NCBI GenBank assembly: GCA_964541075.1 | Contig: CAZIPZ010000056.1 | Location: 1-20,265, forward strand | Length of the DNA stretch: 20,265 nucleotides | Source: CAZIPZ01 sp964541075 | GTDB lineage: Bacteria > Acidobacteriota > Terriglobia > 20CM-2-55-15 | Direction of reading: 5' to 3' | Part shown: positions 1 to 5,887 of the stretch, piece by piece | Position numbering within the stretch: the first letter of the stretch is position 1 | How the letters are laid out: each line of letters opens with the position of its first letter | Notes under the pieces: model-generated | The model's database searches: none | What the model was told of the DNA's origin: nothing | Seen by the model: the letters and a program-made list of their open reading frames with translations, nothing else | Program-made: the position numbers and the translations under genes

Positions 1-271
1 CGCCGCGGCCGTCATCGTCGACGCCGTGACTCGGTATGTTCCGGGCGTGGTGGGAAAGGAAGAATCCGTATTGAGGGATTCATTTTCCGACCCAGCTTCC
101 ATTCGTTCTATGGTCGAGCATCCGCACTACACTCGACCGGCGGACTTTCGTGGATGGAAGGTGCCCGACGTCCTTATCTCCGGTGACCACGAAGCAGTTC
201 GACAATGGCGGGAAGAGGCCGCCATGAGAAAGACAGAAAAGAACAGGCCAGACTTGTTGGAGCAAATATGA
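1..271 (+). CDS. trmD: tRNA (guanine-N1)-methyltransferase, C-terminal part (5' end outside window)
   Basis: TrmD methylates G37 of tRNAs next to the anticodon, using S-adenosylmethionine, and so prevents frameshifting. Only the last ~89 residues are present; the frame is open from base 2. The fragment reads like the TrmD C-terminal domain: VIVDAVTRYVPGV, then RDSFSD carrying the conserved catalytic-region Asp, then HYTRPADFRGW and VPDVLISGDH followed by a basic helix. The TGA stop (269-271) overlaps the rplS ATG in an ATGA, and trmD followed by rplS is a very common bacterial order, which supports the call. The upstream part, expected to hold the trefoil-knot SAM site, cannot be inspected. 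Confidence 0.95.
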   Translation, partial: AAAVIVDAVTRYVPGVVGKEESVLRDSFSDPASIRSMVEHPHYTRPADFRGWKVPDVLISGDHEAVRQWREEAAMRKTEKNRPDLLEQI

Positions 272-618
272 ACGTACTCGATAAGATAGAAAACGCACAG
301 CTGCGATCGGATGTCCCGTCCTTCAAGCCGGGCGACACGGTCAAGGTGCACGTAAAGATCAAAGAAGGCGATAAGGAACGCATCCAGATCTTCGAAGGCG
401 TCTGTATCGCTATGAAGCATGGCGGGGCCCGCGCTACGTTTACGGTCCGAAAGATTTCCTTTGGACACGGCGTAGAACGCATCTTCCCGCTGCACTCCAG
501 AGTGATCGAGAAACTTGAAGTTGTTCGTTCCGGCCGCGTTCGGCGTGCAAAGCTGTATTACATCCGTGAACTCCGCGGTAAGGCAGCCAGAATCAAGGAA
601 GTAAAGGCTTCAACATAG
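268..618 (+). CDS. rplS: 50S ribosomal protein L19
   Basis: L19 is a 116-residue protein of the large ribosomal subunit at the interface with the small subunit. The start at 268 is chosen over the longer open frame because it gives the family N-terminus (MNVLDKIENAQLRSDVPSF), makes an ATGA overlap with trmD, and has a GGAG Shine-Dalgarno at 259-262 with a five-base spacer. Family signatures visible are FKPGDTVKVHVKIKEGDKER, IQIFEGVCIA, TFTVRKISFGHGVERIFPLHS and the basic tail VRRAKLYYIRELRGKAARIKE. Length and sequence are ordinary. It is translationally coupled to trmD and probably part of the usual rpsP-rimM-trmD-rplS operon. Confidence 0.97.
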   Translation: MNVLDKIENAQLRSDVPSFKPGDTVKVHVKIKEGDKERIQIFEGVCIAMKHGGARATFTVRKISFGHGVERIFPLHSRVIEKLEVVRSGRVRRAKLYYIRELRGKAARIKEVKAST

Positions 619-626
619 CAAAATCA

Positions 627-684
627 CGAATTTTGGAGTTGCGAGGCTATCGGCTTCCTTTTCAGGACAGCAACTCCAAATTCG
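627..684. repeat. Long inverted repeat between rplS and the membrane-protein gene
   Basis: The arms 627-642 (CGAATTTTGGAGTTGC) and 670-684 (GCAACTCCAAATTCG) pair over 15 bases with a single bulged T; the 27-base loop is 643-669. Eleven pairs (632-642 with 670-680) are uninterrupted. No T-run follows in either direction, so it does not look like an intrinsic terminator. It starts 9 bases after the rplS stop and ends 17 bases before the next likely start codon, so an mRNA processing, stability or translation-control hairpin is possible. The dyad is directly visible; any function is inferred. Confidence 0.7.
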
Positions 685-701
685 AATCCCAACAGCATCC
701 C

Positions 702-962
702 ATGAACCGCCTTCTCGCTGTCGCGTTCATCCTCTTTTGCTTCGAGATAGGTCTTTTCCTCATATTCGTGCCATGGTCCGTACTCTGGGAAAATAATTTC
801 CTTCTGACCTATTCCTACGAGCTGCGTGCAATTCTTCTCAACAATTTCGTTCGGGGCGCTGTATCCGGACTGGGCGTCATCGATTTCATGATTGGTCTGG
901 TTGAGCTAGCCGCATTGTGGAAGTCCTTCAAGATCGTCGACCGCACTACAACGACGGAATGA
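702..962 (+). CDS. Small integral membrane protein, function unknown
   Basis: An 86-residue protein that I do not recognise as a named family. It has a hydrophobic N-terminal segment (roughly residues 4-24, RLLAVAFILFCFEIGLFLIF), a polar middle with PWSVLWENNF and a YELRAILLNN stretch, and a second hydrophobic segment (roughly 56-74, including GAVSGLGVIDFMIGLVELAAL), followed by a basic tail. Two membrane passes are likely. The ATG at 702 is preferred; the frame also opens with a TTG at 633, but that places the start inside the 627-684 hairpin and adds a polar leader. No clear Shine-Dalgarno is visible. The stop TGA overlaps the downstream ATG (ATGA, 959-962), which argues for real translation. 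Its sandwiching between rplS and a thiamine gene gives no functional clue. Confidence 0.7.
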   Translation: MNRLLAVAFILFCFEIGLFLIFVPWSVLWENNFLLTYSYELRAILLNNFVRGAVSGLGVIDFMIGLVELAALWKSFKIVDRTTTTE

Positions 963-1492
963 TTCGATATTACGTAACGGATCGCCGGCACGGCGACGTA
1001 TTGGCGAGTGCGGAACGCGCTATTCGGGAAGGCGCGGATATGATTCAGGTCCGAGAAAAGGATCTTCCTGCCAGCGAGCTCCTTGAATTGGTGTCCGCTG
1101 TACGTAAGTTGGCGGAAGGTGGTAAGACCCGCATCCTTGTGAATGACCGGCTCGATGTCGCCCTCGCCGCCGGCGTAGACGGCGTCCATCTTCCTGCGAA
1201 AGGGCTTCCCGCCCACCGTGTTCGTCCGCTTGTAAAGATGCTAGGCGTTTCGACCCACACCATTGAAGAAGCGATAGCGGCCGAAATCGTGGGCGCTGAT
1301 TTCATCGTTTTTGGGCCGATCTTCGCCACTCCCGGCAAACAAGCCATAGGTCTGCAGCCTTTGCAACTCGTGACGGCGGCGCTACGCATACCGGTTCTCG
1401 CGATCGGAGGACTCACGTACGAAAATGCCGAGAGCGTTATGAAATCGGGCGCCGCAGGAATCGCCGGAATTCGGCTCTTTCAGAGGCTCTGA
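959..1492 (+). CDS. thiE: Thiamine-phosphate synthase / TenI family protein
   Basis: A (beta/alpha)8 family protein of 177 residues. ThiE joins hydroxymethylpyrimidine diphosphate and thiazole phosphate to make thiamine phosphate; the TenI branch aromatises the thiazole. Seen: MIQVREKD (residues 28-35), ILVNDRLDVALAAGVDGVHL, GVSTHTIEEA, GADFIVFGPIFATPGK, and PVLAIGGLTYENAESVMKSGAAGIAGI. These give the family call clearly. However, the segment after GVHL is PAKGLPAHR rather than the GQED-type sequence of typical ThiE, and the protein is about 30 residues shorter than usual, so a TenI-type or divergent enzyme is a real alternative. The start at 959 overlaps the upstream gene by ATGA; the upstream in-frame extension lacks family resemblance. 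No other thiamine gene is in the window. Confidence 0.85.
   Translation: MIRYYVTDRRHGDVLASAERAIREGADMIQVREKDLPASELLELVSAVRKLAEGGKTRILVNDRLDVALAAGVDGVHLPAKGLPAHRVRPLVKMLGVSTHTIEEAIAAEIVGADFIVFGPIFATPGKQAIGLQPLQLVTAALRIPVLAIGGLTYENAESVMKSGAAGIAGIRLFQRL
1480..1492. repeat. Palindromic overlap of two convergent stop codons
   Basis: The 13 bases TCAGAGGCTCTGA are a palindrome except for the central base. They encode the last three codons plus TGA of the plus-strand thiE-like gene (Gln-Arg-Leu) and, on the other strand, of pyrF (Gln-Ser-Leu). The two convergent genes thus share their 3' ends in one dyad. There is no flanking T-run, so it is not an obvious terminator. Confidence 0.8.
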
Positions 1493-2172
1493 ATCAGCCG
1501 TTCCATCGCCAGTCGTGGATCAGGTTCACCAGTCACCGCCCGGCCCACAACTATGTAATCAGCTCCAGCGCTAATCGCTTCTTTAGGAGTGGAAGTACGC
1601 TGCTGATCGTGAGCGGACTGATCAGACATGCGAATCCCAGGAACAACAATTTTGAAATCTTGCCGAACGGTCATCCGTAGAAGGGTGACCTCACGCGGAG
1701 AACAAACGACCCCGTCAATGCCACACTCCTCAGCCAACCGGGCCAATCGCTGAACCTGTTCATCCACGGGTTGCTCCAGTCCGATCTCGAAAAGCGTCCT
1801 CGTATCGAGACTCGTTAGAACGGTGACCGCAACCACAGTTGGCTTCTTGTCGCCGAATGTCTCGCGCAATGCATCGACCGTCGATTCCATCATCTTTCGT
1901 CCACCCGTGGAGTGAATCGTCAACATGCTCACCCCCAACCGTGCGGCTTCGACTGCAGATCGAGCGACCGTGTTCGGGATGTCGTGGAACTTCAGGTCGA
2001 GAAAAATTCGCCCGCCAGCAGCCGCGATGTCGCCAATGACCGAAGGGCCGGCGGCCATATAGAGCTGACTTCCAACCTTGAACATTCCGGCAAGTTCATG
2101 AAGCTGTTTCACGAGATTCAGAGCTTCTTCCCGTGAACTGACATCGAGCGCAACAATCAGTTTCTCCTTCAC
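1480..2172 (-). CDS. pyrF: Orotidine 5'-phosphate decarboxylase
   Basis: PyrF converts OMP to UMP, the last step of de novo pyrimidine synthesis. The 230-residue protein has IVALDV with Asp10, FKVGSQLY with Lys32, the catalytic DLKFHDIPNTV motif (Asp59, Lys61, Asp64), VTVLTSL, VPGIRMSDQSAHDQQR and GADYIVVGRAVTG, so it appears intact. It belongs to the short bacterial type (about 230-240 residues). The start is a GTG at 2172, inside GTGA shared with the pyrD stop; the longer open frame upstream lies wholly in pyrD. The overlap indicates translational coupling with pyrD. Its 3' end overlaps the convergent thiE-like gene by 13 bases. Confidence 0.95.
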   Translation of the reverse strand: MKEKLIVALDVSSREEALNLVKQLHELAGMFKVGSQLYMAAGPSVIGDIAAAGGRIFLDLKFHDIPNTVARSAVEAARLGVSMLTIHSTGGRKMMESTVDALRETFGDKKPTVVAVTVLTSLDTRTLFEIGLEQPVDEQVQRLARLAEECGIDGVVCSPREVTLLRMTVRQDFKIVVPGIRMSDQSAHDQQRTSTPKEAISAGADYIVVGRAVTGEPDPRLAMERLIQSL

Positions 2173-3089
2173 TGCTTCACCTGCCCTATGATGCTTCGAA
2201 GCGACGATATCCCGCGCTTCTTGAGAAATTTTTCGAGTCCATTCAATACGTTCAGCGGTGCTCGAGGATCGTAGAAACTCGCCGTGCCCACCTGGATGGC
2301 GGACGCGCCCGCCAGGAAGTACTCCACCGCGTCTTCCGCCTTTGAAATGCCGCCCAGACCGATGACGGGAATTCCGATTCGGCGAGAACACTGATAAACC
2401 ATCCGCAGGGTGATGGGACGGATTGCAGGACCAGAAAGGCCGCCGGTTACAGTGTGTATCCGGGGCTTAAAGGTCTCCGTGTCAATGGCCATTGCAAGAA
2501 ACGTATTCGCAACCGTTACGACATCAGCACCGCCGGACTCGGCAGCGCCCGCCAGTTCGACAATATCTGTTACGTTGGGGGAAAGTTTTACAACAATAGG
2601 CCGTCTTGAGCGGTCCTTCAAGCGCCGCGTCAACTGCTCCGTCAGCGTGGCGCTTTGGCCGAACACCATTCCGCCATGTTTGGTGTTGGGACAGGAAATA
2701 TTCAGTTCATATGCGGCGATGCCGTCGCACGTGTTCAGCTTATCCACAACCTCGACGTATTCGTCTTCCGTAAAACCAAAAACATTTACAAAAATGGCGC
2801 ATCCGACGCTTCGGAGAAAAGGCATTTTGTCGCGGATAAACGCATCGACTCCGACATTTTCAAGACCGATGGAGTTGAGCATTCCGGAGGGAGTCGGAAA
2901 GAGGCGCGGTGGAGGATTGCCTGCGATCGGTTTAGCCGACGTTCCCTTAACGCAAACGCCGCCGATTCTACGTAAATCAACCAGTCGTTCGAACTCCTCG
3001 CCATAGCCAAACGTACCGCTCGCAGCAATTACCGGATTTCTCAAGTGGATTCCCGCGAGATCGATGGAGAGATCGGGATCCTGGCTCAT
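2169..3089 (-). CDS. pyrD: Dihydroorotate dehydrogenase, class 1 (cytosolic)
   Basis: PyrD oxidises dihydroorotate to orotate with FMN. The 306-residue protein shows NPVIAASGTFGYGEEF, VKGTSAKPIAGN with the FMN-contacting Lys48, GMLNSIGLENVGVD, ELNISCPNTKHGG with the catalytic Cys133 (class 1 enzymes use Cys, class 2 Ser), VVKLSPNV, VTVANTFLAMAID, and the FMN phosphate site VIGLGGISKAEDAVEYFLAGASAIQVGTA. It looks like class 1B (NAD-linked, PyrD-PyrK), but no pyrK is visible in this window, so the electron-transfer partner is unresolved. It begins the leftward pyrD-pyrF operon, divergent from pyrR with only 34 bases between the start codons. A TATGTT hexamer lies nine bases upstream of its ATG and could be its -10 box. 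Confidence 0.95.
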   Translation of the reverse strand: MSQDPDLSIDLAGIHLRNPVIAASGTFGYGEEFERLVDLRRIGGVCVKGTSAKPIAGNPPPRLFPTPSGMLNSIGLENVGVDAFIRDKMPFLRSVGCAIFVNVFGFTEDEYVEVVDKLNTCDGIAAYELNISCPNTKHGGMVFGQSATLTEQLTRRLKDRSRRPIVVKLSPNVTDIVELAGAAESGGADVVTVANTFLAMAIDTETFKPRIHTVTGGLSGPAIRPITLRMVYQCSRRIGIPVIGLGGISKAEDAVEYFLAGASAIQVGTASFYDPRAPLNVLNGLEKFLKKRGISSLRSIIGQVKQ

Positions 3090-3107
3090 GTTCGCTTGAA
3101 CATAGCA

Positions 3108-3123
3108 TATAATTTCGGCCGCA
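3108..3123 (+). promoter_or_regulatory. -10 box of a probable leaderless promoter for pyrR-pyrB-pyrC
   Basis: A perfect TATAAT occupies 3108-3113, ten bases before the pyrR ATG at 3124. The usual spacing puts transcription start near 3120, leaving a leader of about four bases and no room for a Shine-Dalgarno or attenuator. No good -35 hexamer is visible 16-18 bases upstream, and the region is shared with the divergent pyrD promoter. Confidence 0.6.
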
Positions 3124-3666
3124 ATGCCGCTGAAGCTGAACTATCAATTAATGACCGGTGCTGAGTTGACCAATACGCTCGATCGGATGGTGGATGAAAT
3201 TCTGAAGACCAATCAAGGGCGTCAGGTCGTGTTTCTGGGCATCCATCGCCGCGGTGTGCCAATGGCTAATCGCATGGCGGCTCTCGTGGCGGAAAAGACC
3301 GGCAGAGAACCTCAGATCGGCGTGCTTGATATCAACCTATACCGCGACGATTTGACTCGAGTTGCATTTCAGCCTGTGGTCCGAAAGACAGATGTCCCTC
3401 CAGATATCGACGACAAGGACATCGTTCTTATCGACGATGTTTTGTATACGGGACGCACCGTTCGAGCCGCGCTCGATGCGCTTTGCGATTTCGGGCGGAT
3501 GCGAACGATTCAGTTGGCCGTCATGGTGGATCGCGGACATCGAGAACTGCCGATCGAGGCAAATTACATCGGAAGAAAGATCGCGACAAAGGACAATGAA
3601 GTGGTTGAAGTGAAACTCCGCGAAATTGACGGTGAAGACGCCGTGTACGTGATGGAAACCTCCTAA
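3124..3666 (+). CDS. pyrR: Bifunctional pyr operon regulator / uracil phosphoribosyltransferase
   Basis: A 180-residue type I phosphoribosyltransferase of the PyrR family. In Firmicutes PyrR binds UMP and pyr mRNA to cause attenuation, and it can also make UMP from uracil and PRPP. Seen: FLGIHRRGVPMANRMA (residues 38-53), LDINLYRDDLT, and the PRPP-binding loop DIVLIDDVLYTGRTVRAALDAL starting near residue 99, which is an excellent PyrR match. It is first gene of pyrR-pyrB-pyrC; seven bases separate it from pyrB. The ATG at 3124 lacks a Shine-Dalgarno but sits ten bases after a TATAAT. Its own leader is too short for the classical anti-antiterminator mechanism, so its regulatory target, if any, must be elsewhere or use another mode. 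Confidence 0.95.
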   Translation: MPLKLNYQLMTGAELTNTLDRMVDEILKTNQGRQVVFLGIHRRGVPMANRMAALVAEKTGREPQIGVLDINLYRDDLTRVAFQPVVRKTDVPPDIDDKDIVLIDDVLYTGRTVRAALDALCDFGRMRTIQLAVMVDRGHRELPIEANYIGRKIATKDNEVVEVKLREIDGEDAVYVMETS

Positions 3667-3673
3667 AAGGGAC

Positions 3674-4609
3674 ATGCAGAAGCGAAAAGATTTGTTGGGC
3701 ATTGGCGAGCTCGGGCGCGAAGAAATTTTGGATATTCTTAATACCGCCGAATCCTTTCAGGAAGTATCCACAAGACCCATAAAAAAAGTCCCTACCCTGC
3801 GCGGCAAAACGATCATCAATCTTTTTTTCGAAGCGTCGACTCGCACCCGAACCTCTTTTGAGATTGCCGGGAAGCGTCTGTCAGCGGACGTTGTGAATGT
3901 TTCGCTGTCGGCAAGCAGCGTTTCCAAGGGCGAAACTCTCATCGACACCGCTAAGACTCTCGACGCGATGGCGGCCGACTGCGTTGTTATCCGGCACTCG
4001 GCGCCAGGCGCGCCGCATACCCTGTCGAAACTGACGAAGGCCGCGATCGTGAACGCCGGCGATGGCGCACACGAACACCCCACTCAAGCGCTATTGGATG
4101 CCTTTACAATCCGCCAGCGCAAGGGAAGGCTCGACAATCTGAAAGTCGCCATCGTCGGCGACATAGCGCACAGCCGCGTGGCGCGGTCGAATGTTCACCT
4201 TCTGACAAAGTTTGGTTCCCACGTCTGGCTGTGCTCGGCCCCTACACTGATGCCGCCCGGAATCGAGAGCATTCTGTGTGAAGATCGCGAGCTTCTCCAC
4301 CTGACCTCGTCAATGGAGGAAGCGATAACCGACGCGGATGTGGTCATGATGTTGCGAGTGCAGTTCGAAAGGATGCACGAATCCTTCTTTCCCTCGGTTC
4401 GAGAATATTTTCGCTACTTTGGACTCAGTCGCCAACGCGTCGAACGCGCGAAGTCCGACGTCATCATCATGCACCCCGGACCCATGAATCGAGGTGTTGA
4501 GATTGCCACTGACGTTGCCGATGGGCCCTATTCCGTGATTCTCGATCAGGTCTCATCAGGCGTCGCGGTTCGAATGGCGATTCTGTATCTGTTGCTGGGA
4601 GCTTCTTAA
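3674..4609 (+). CDS. pyrB: Aspartate carbamoyltransferase, catalytic subunit
   Basis: PyrB condenses carbamoyl phosphate with aspartate, the committed step of pyrimidine synthesis. The 311-residue length is standard. Seen: FFEASTRTRTSFEIAGKRL with the carbamoyl-phosphate-binding STRTR loop (residues 55-59), GDGAHEHPTQALLDAFTIR, VAIVGDIAHSRVARSNVHLL, DADVVMMLRVQFER (aspartate-domain loop), and IIMHPGPMNRGVEI. All family-critical segments look intact. It sits seven bases after pyrR, with an AGGG directly before the ATG as a short-spaced ribosome site, and abuts pyrC (TAA immediately followed by ATG). No pyrI regulatory subunit is present nearby, so it is probably the unregulated catalytic form or associates with dihydroorotase, as in some lineages. 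Confidence 0.97.
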   Translation: MQKRKDLLGIGELGREEILDILNTAESFQEVSTRPIKKVPTLRGKTIINLFFEASTRTRTSFEIAGKRLSADVVNVSLSASSVSKGETLIDTAKTLDAMAADCVVIRHSAPGAPHTLSKLTKAAIVNAGDGAHEHPTQALLDAFTIRQRKGRLDNLKVAIVGDIAHSRVARSNVHLLTKFGSHVWLCSAPTLMPPGIESILCEDRELLHLTSSMEEAITDADVVMMLRVQFERMHESFFPSVREYFRYFGLSRQRVERAKSDVIIMHPGPMNRGVEIATDVADGPYSVILDQVSSGVAVRMAILYLLLGAS

Positions 4610-5884
4610 ATGGATTTGTATGTGAAAGACGCGCGGGTTGTCGATCCTGCTCGAAAGATAGACGCCGTGATGGACATTCTCATCCGTGACGGAAGGGTGA
4701 GGGCGCTTGGGTCTGGGGCCGGCGCCGATCTCCCGGTGTTCGACGCCGCCGGCCTGATTGTATGCCCGGGGTTCTTTGACATTCACGTGCACCTCCGCGA
4801 ACCCGGAACTGAAGAAGCAGAAACTATTCAGAGTGGAGGAAACGCCGCCGTCGCAGGCGGTTTCACAGCCGTGGCGGCAATGCCCAACACAAAGCCCCCA
4901 AATGACAATCCTTCAATCACTCACTTCATAGTCGCCGAGGCTCGCAGGTCGTCACCCGCGCGCGTTTTTCCCATCGGGGCCATTACTCTGGGACAGAAAG
5001 GCGAAACGCTCGCCGAAATCGGTGAGATGTACGAAGCGGGCATAGTCGCGATATCCGATGATGGAAAACCTGTAATGGACGCACGTCTTTTCAGGCGCGC
5101 TCTCGAATATGCTCGGATGTTCGGCATGCCGGTGATTCAGCACTGCGAGGATCTGAACCTGTCAAAAGGCGGAGTGATGCACGAAGGAGTCTATTCCACT
5201 CGACTCGGCCTTCAGGGAATACCCGCAGCAGCCGAAGACACAATGGTCTCACGAGATCTGATTCTTACAGAAGCGTCGGGGGGAAAATACCATGTCGCAC
5301 ACCTGAGCACCCGACGCGCGGTCCAAATGATCCGTGAAGCCAAGCAACGAGGGCTCAACGTTTCAGCAGAAGCAACCCCACACCATTTCACCCTTACCGA
5401 CGCTGCCGTGGCGGACTATGACACGAATGCCAAAATGAATCCGCCTCTTCGCTCCAGCGATGATGTCGCTGCAGTCGTGGAAGGCATCAAAGATGGCACC
5501 ATCGACGCCATCGCCAGTGATCACGCTCCTCATCACGTGAACCTGAAAATGCTGGAGTTCGATCGTGCTCCCTTCGGGATCACCGGTTTGGAGACTGCGC
5601 TGGGACTGTCTTTTACGACACTGCAACTTCCCGTCGCAAGGCTTGTAGAACTGCTCTCCATCAACCCCCAGAAAATCATGAACGTCCAGCCGTGGGGAGC
5701 TTTCGAAGGAAGCTACGGCGATTTTACGGTGATTGACCCGGCGCGCAGCTGGACGTTTGACGTTAACCAGTCTCGTTCATTAAGCCGGAACTCACCTTTT
5801 CACGGATGGCGAATGACCGGAAAAGCCGTCGCCACGATTGTCGGAGGAAAGGTTGTCTACGACGATCGAAATCCCTCCCGGTAG
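4610..5884 (+). CDS. pyrC: Dihydroorotase
   Basis: PyrC is a zinc amidohydrolase that interconverts carbamoyl aspartate and dihydroorotate. The 424-residue sequence is a type I (AllB/PyrC-like) enzyme: metal-binding HVH (His59, His61) in FFDIHVHLREPG, AISDDGKPV (Asp150-Asp151; type I enzymes carry Asp or Lys here), His178 in VIQHCED, His231 in YHVAHLS, and the catalytic Asp304 in IASDHAPHH. The C-terminus has NPQKIMN, the FTVIDP beta segment and SPFHGWRMTGKAV typical of the family, so the site looks active. The start directly abuts the pyrB stop and is preceded by GGGAG at eight bases. It ends the pyr operon and is followed after three bases by the convergent leuS. Confidence 0.96.
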   Translation: MDLYVKDARVVDPARKIDAVMDILIRDGRVRALGSGAGADLPVFDAAGLIVCPGFFDIHVHLREPGTEEAETIQSGGNAAVAGGFTAVAAMPNTKPPNDNPSITHFIVAEARRSSPARVFPIGAITLGQKGETLAEIGEMYEAGIVAISDDGKPVMDARLFRRALEYARMFGMPVIQHCEDLNLSKGGVMHEGVYSTRLGLQGIPAAAEDTMVSRDLILTEASGGKYHVAHLSTRRAVQMIREAKQRGLNVSAEATPHHFTLTDAAVADYDTNAKMNPPLRSSDDVAAVVEGIKDGTIDAIASDHAPHHVNLKMLEFDRAPFGITGLETALGLSFTTLQLPVARLVELLSINPQKIMNVQPWGAFEGSYGDFTVIDPARSWTFDVNQSRSLSRNSPFHGWRMTGKAVATIVGGKVVYDDRNPSR

Positions 5885-5887
5885 CAT

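Noticed and set aside
2173..2391. The extended open frame upstream of pyrF
   Set aside because: It is inside pyrD in another frame; the GTGA junction at 2169-2172 gives the natural PyrF start.
2410..3006. A 198-codon plus-strand frame opposite pyrD
   Set aside because: It lies entirely antisense to an intact pyrD and reads as low-complexity Ser/Pro/Thr-rich sequence typical of shadow frames.
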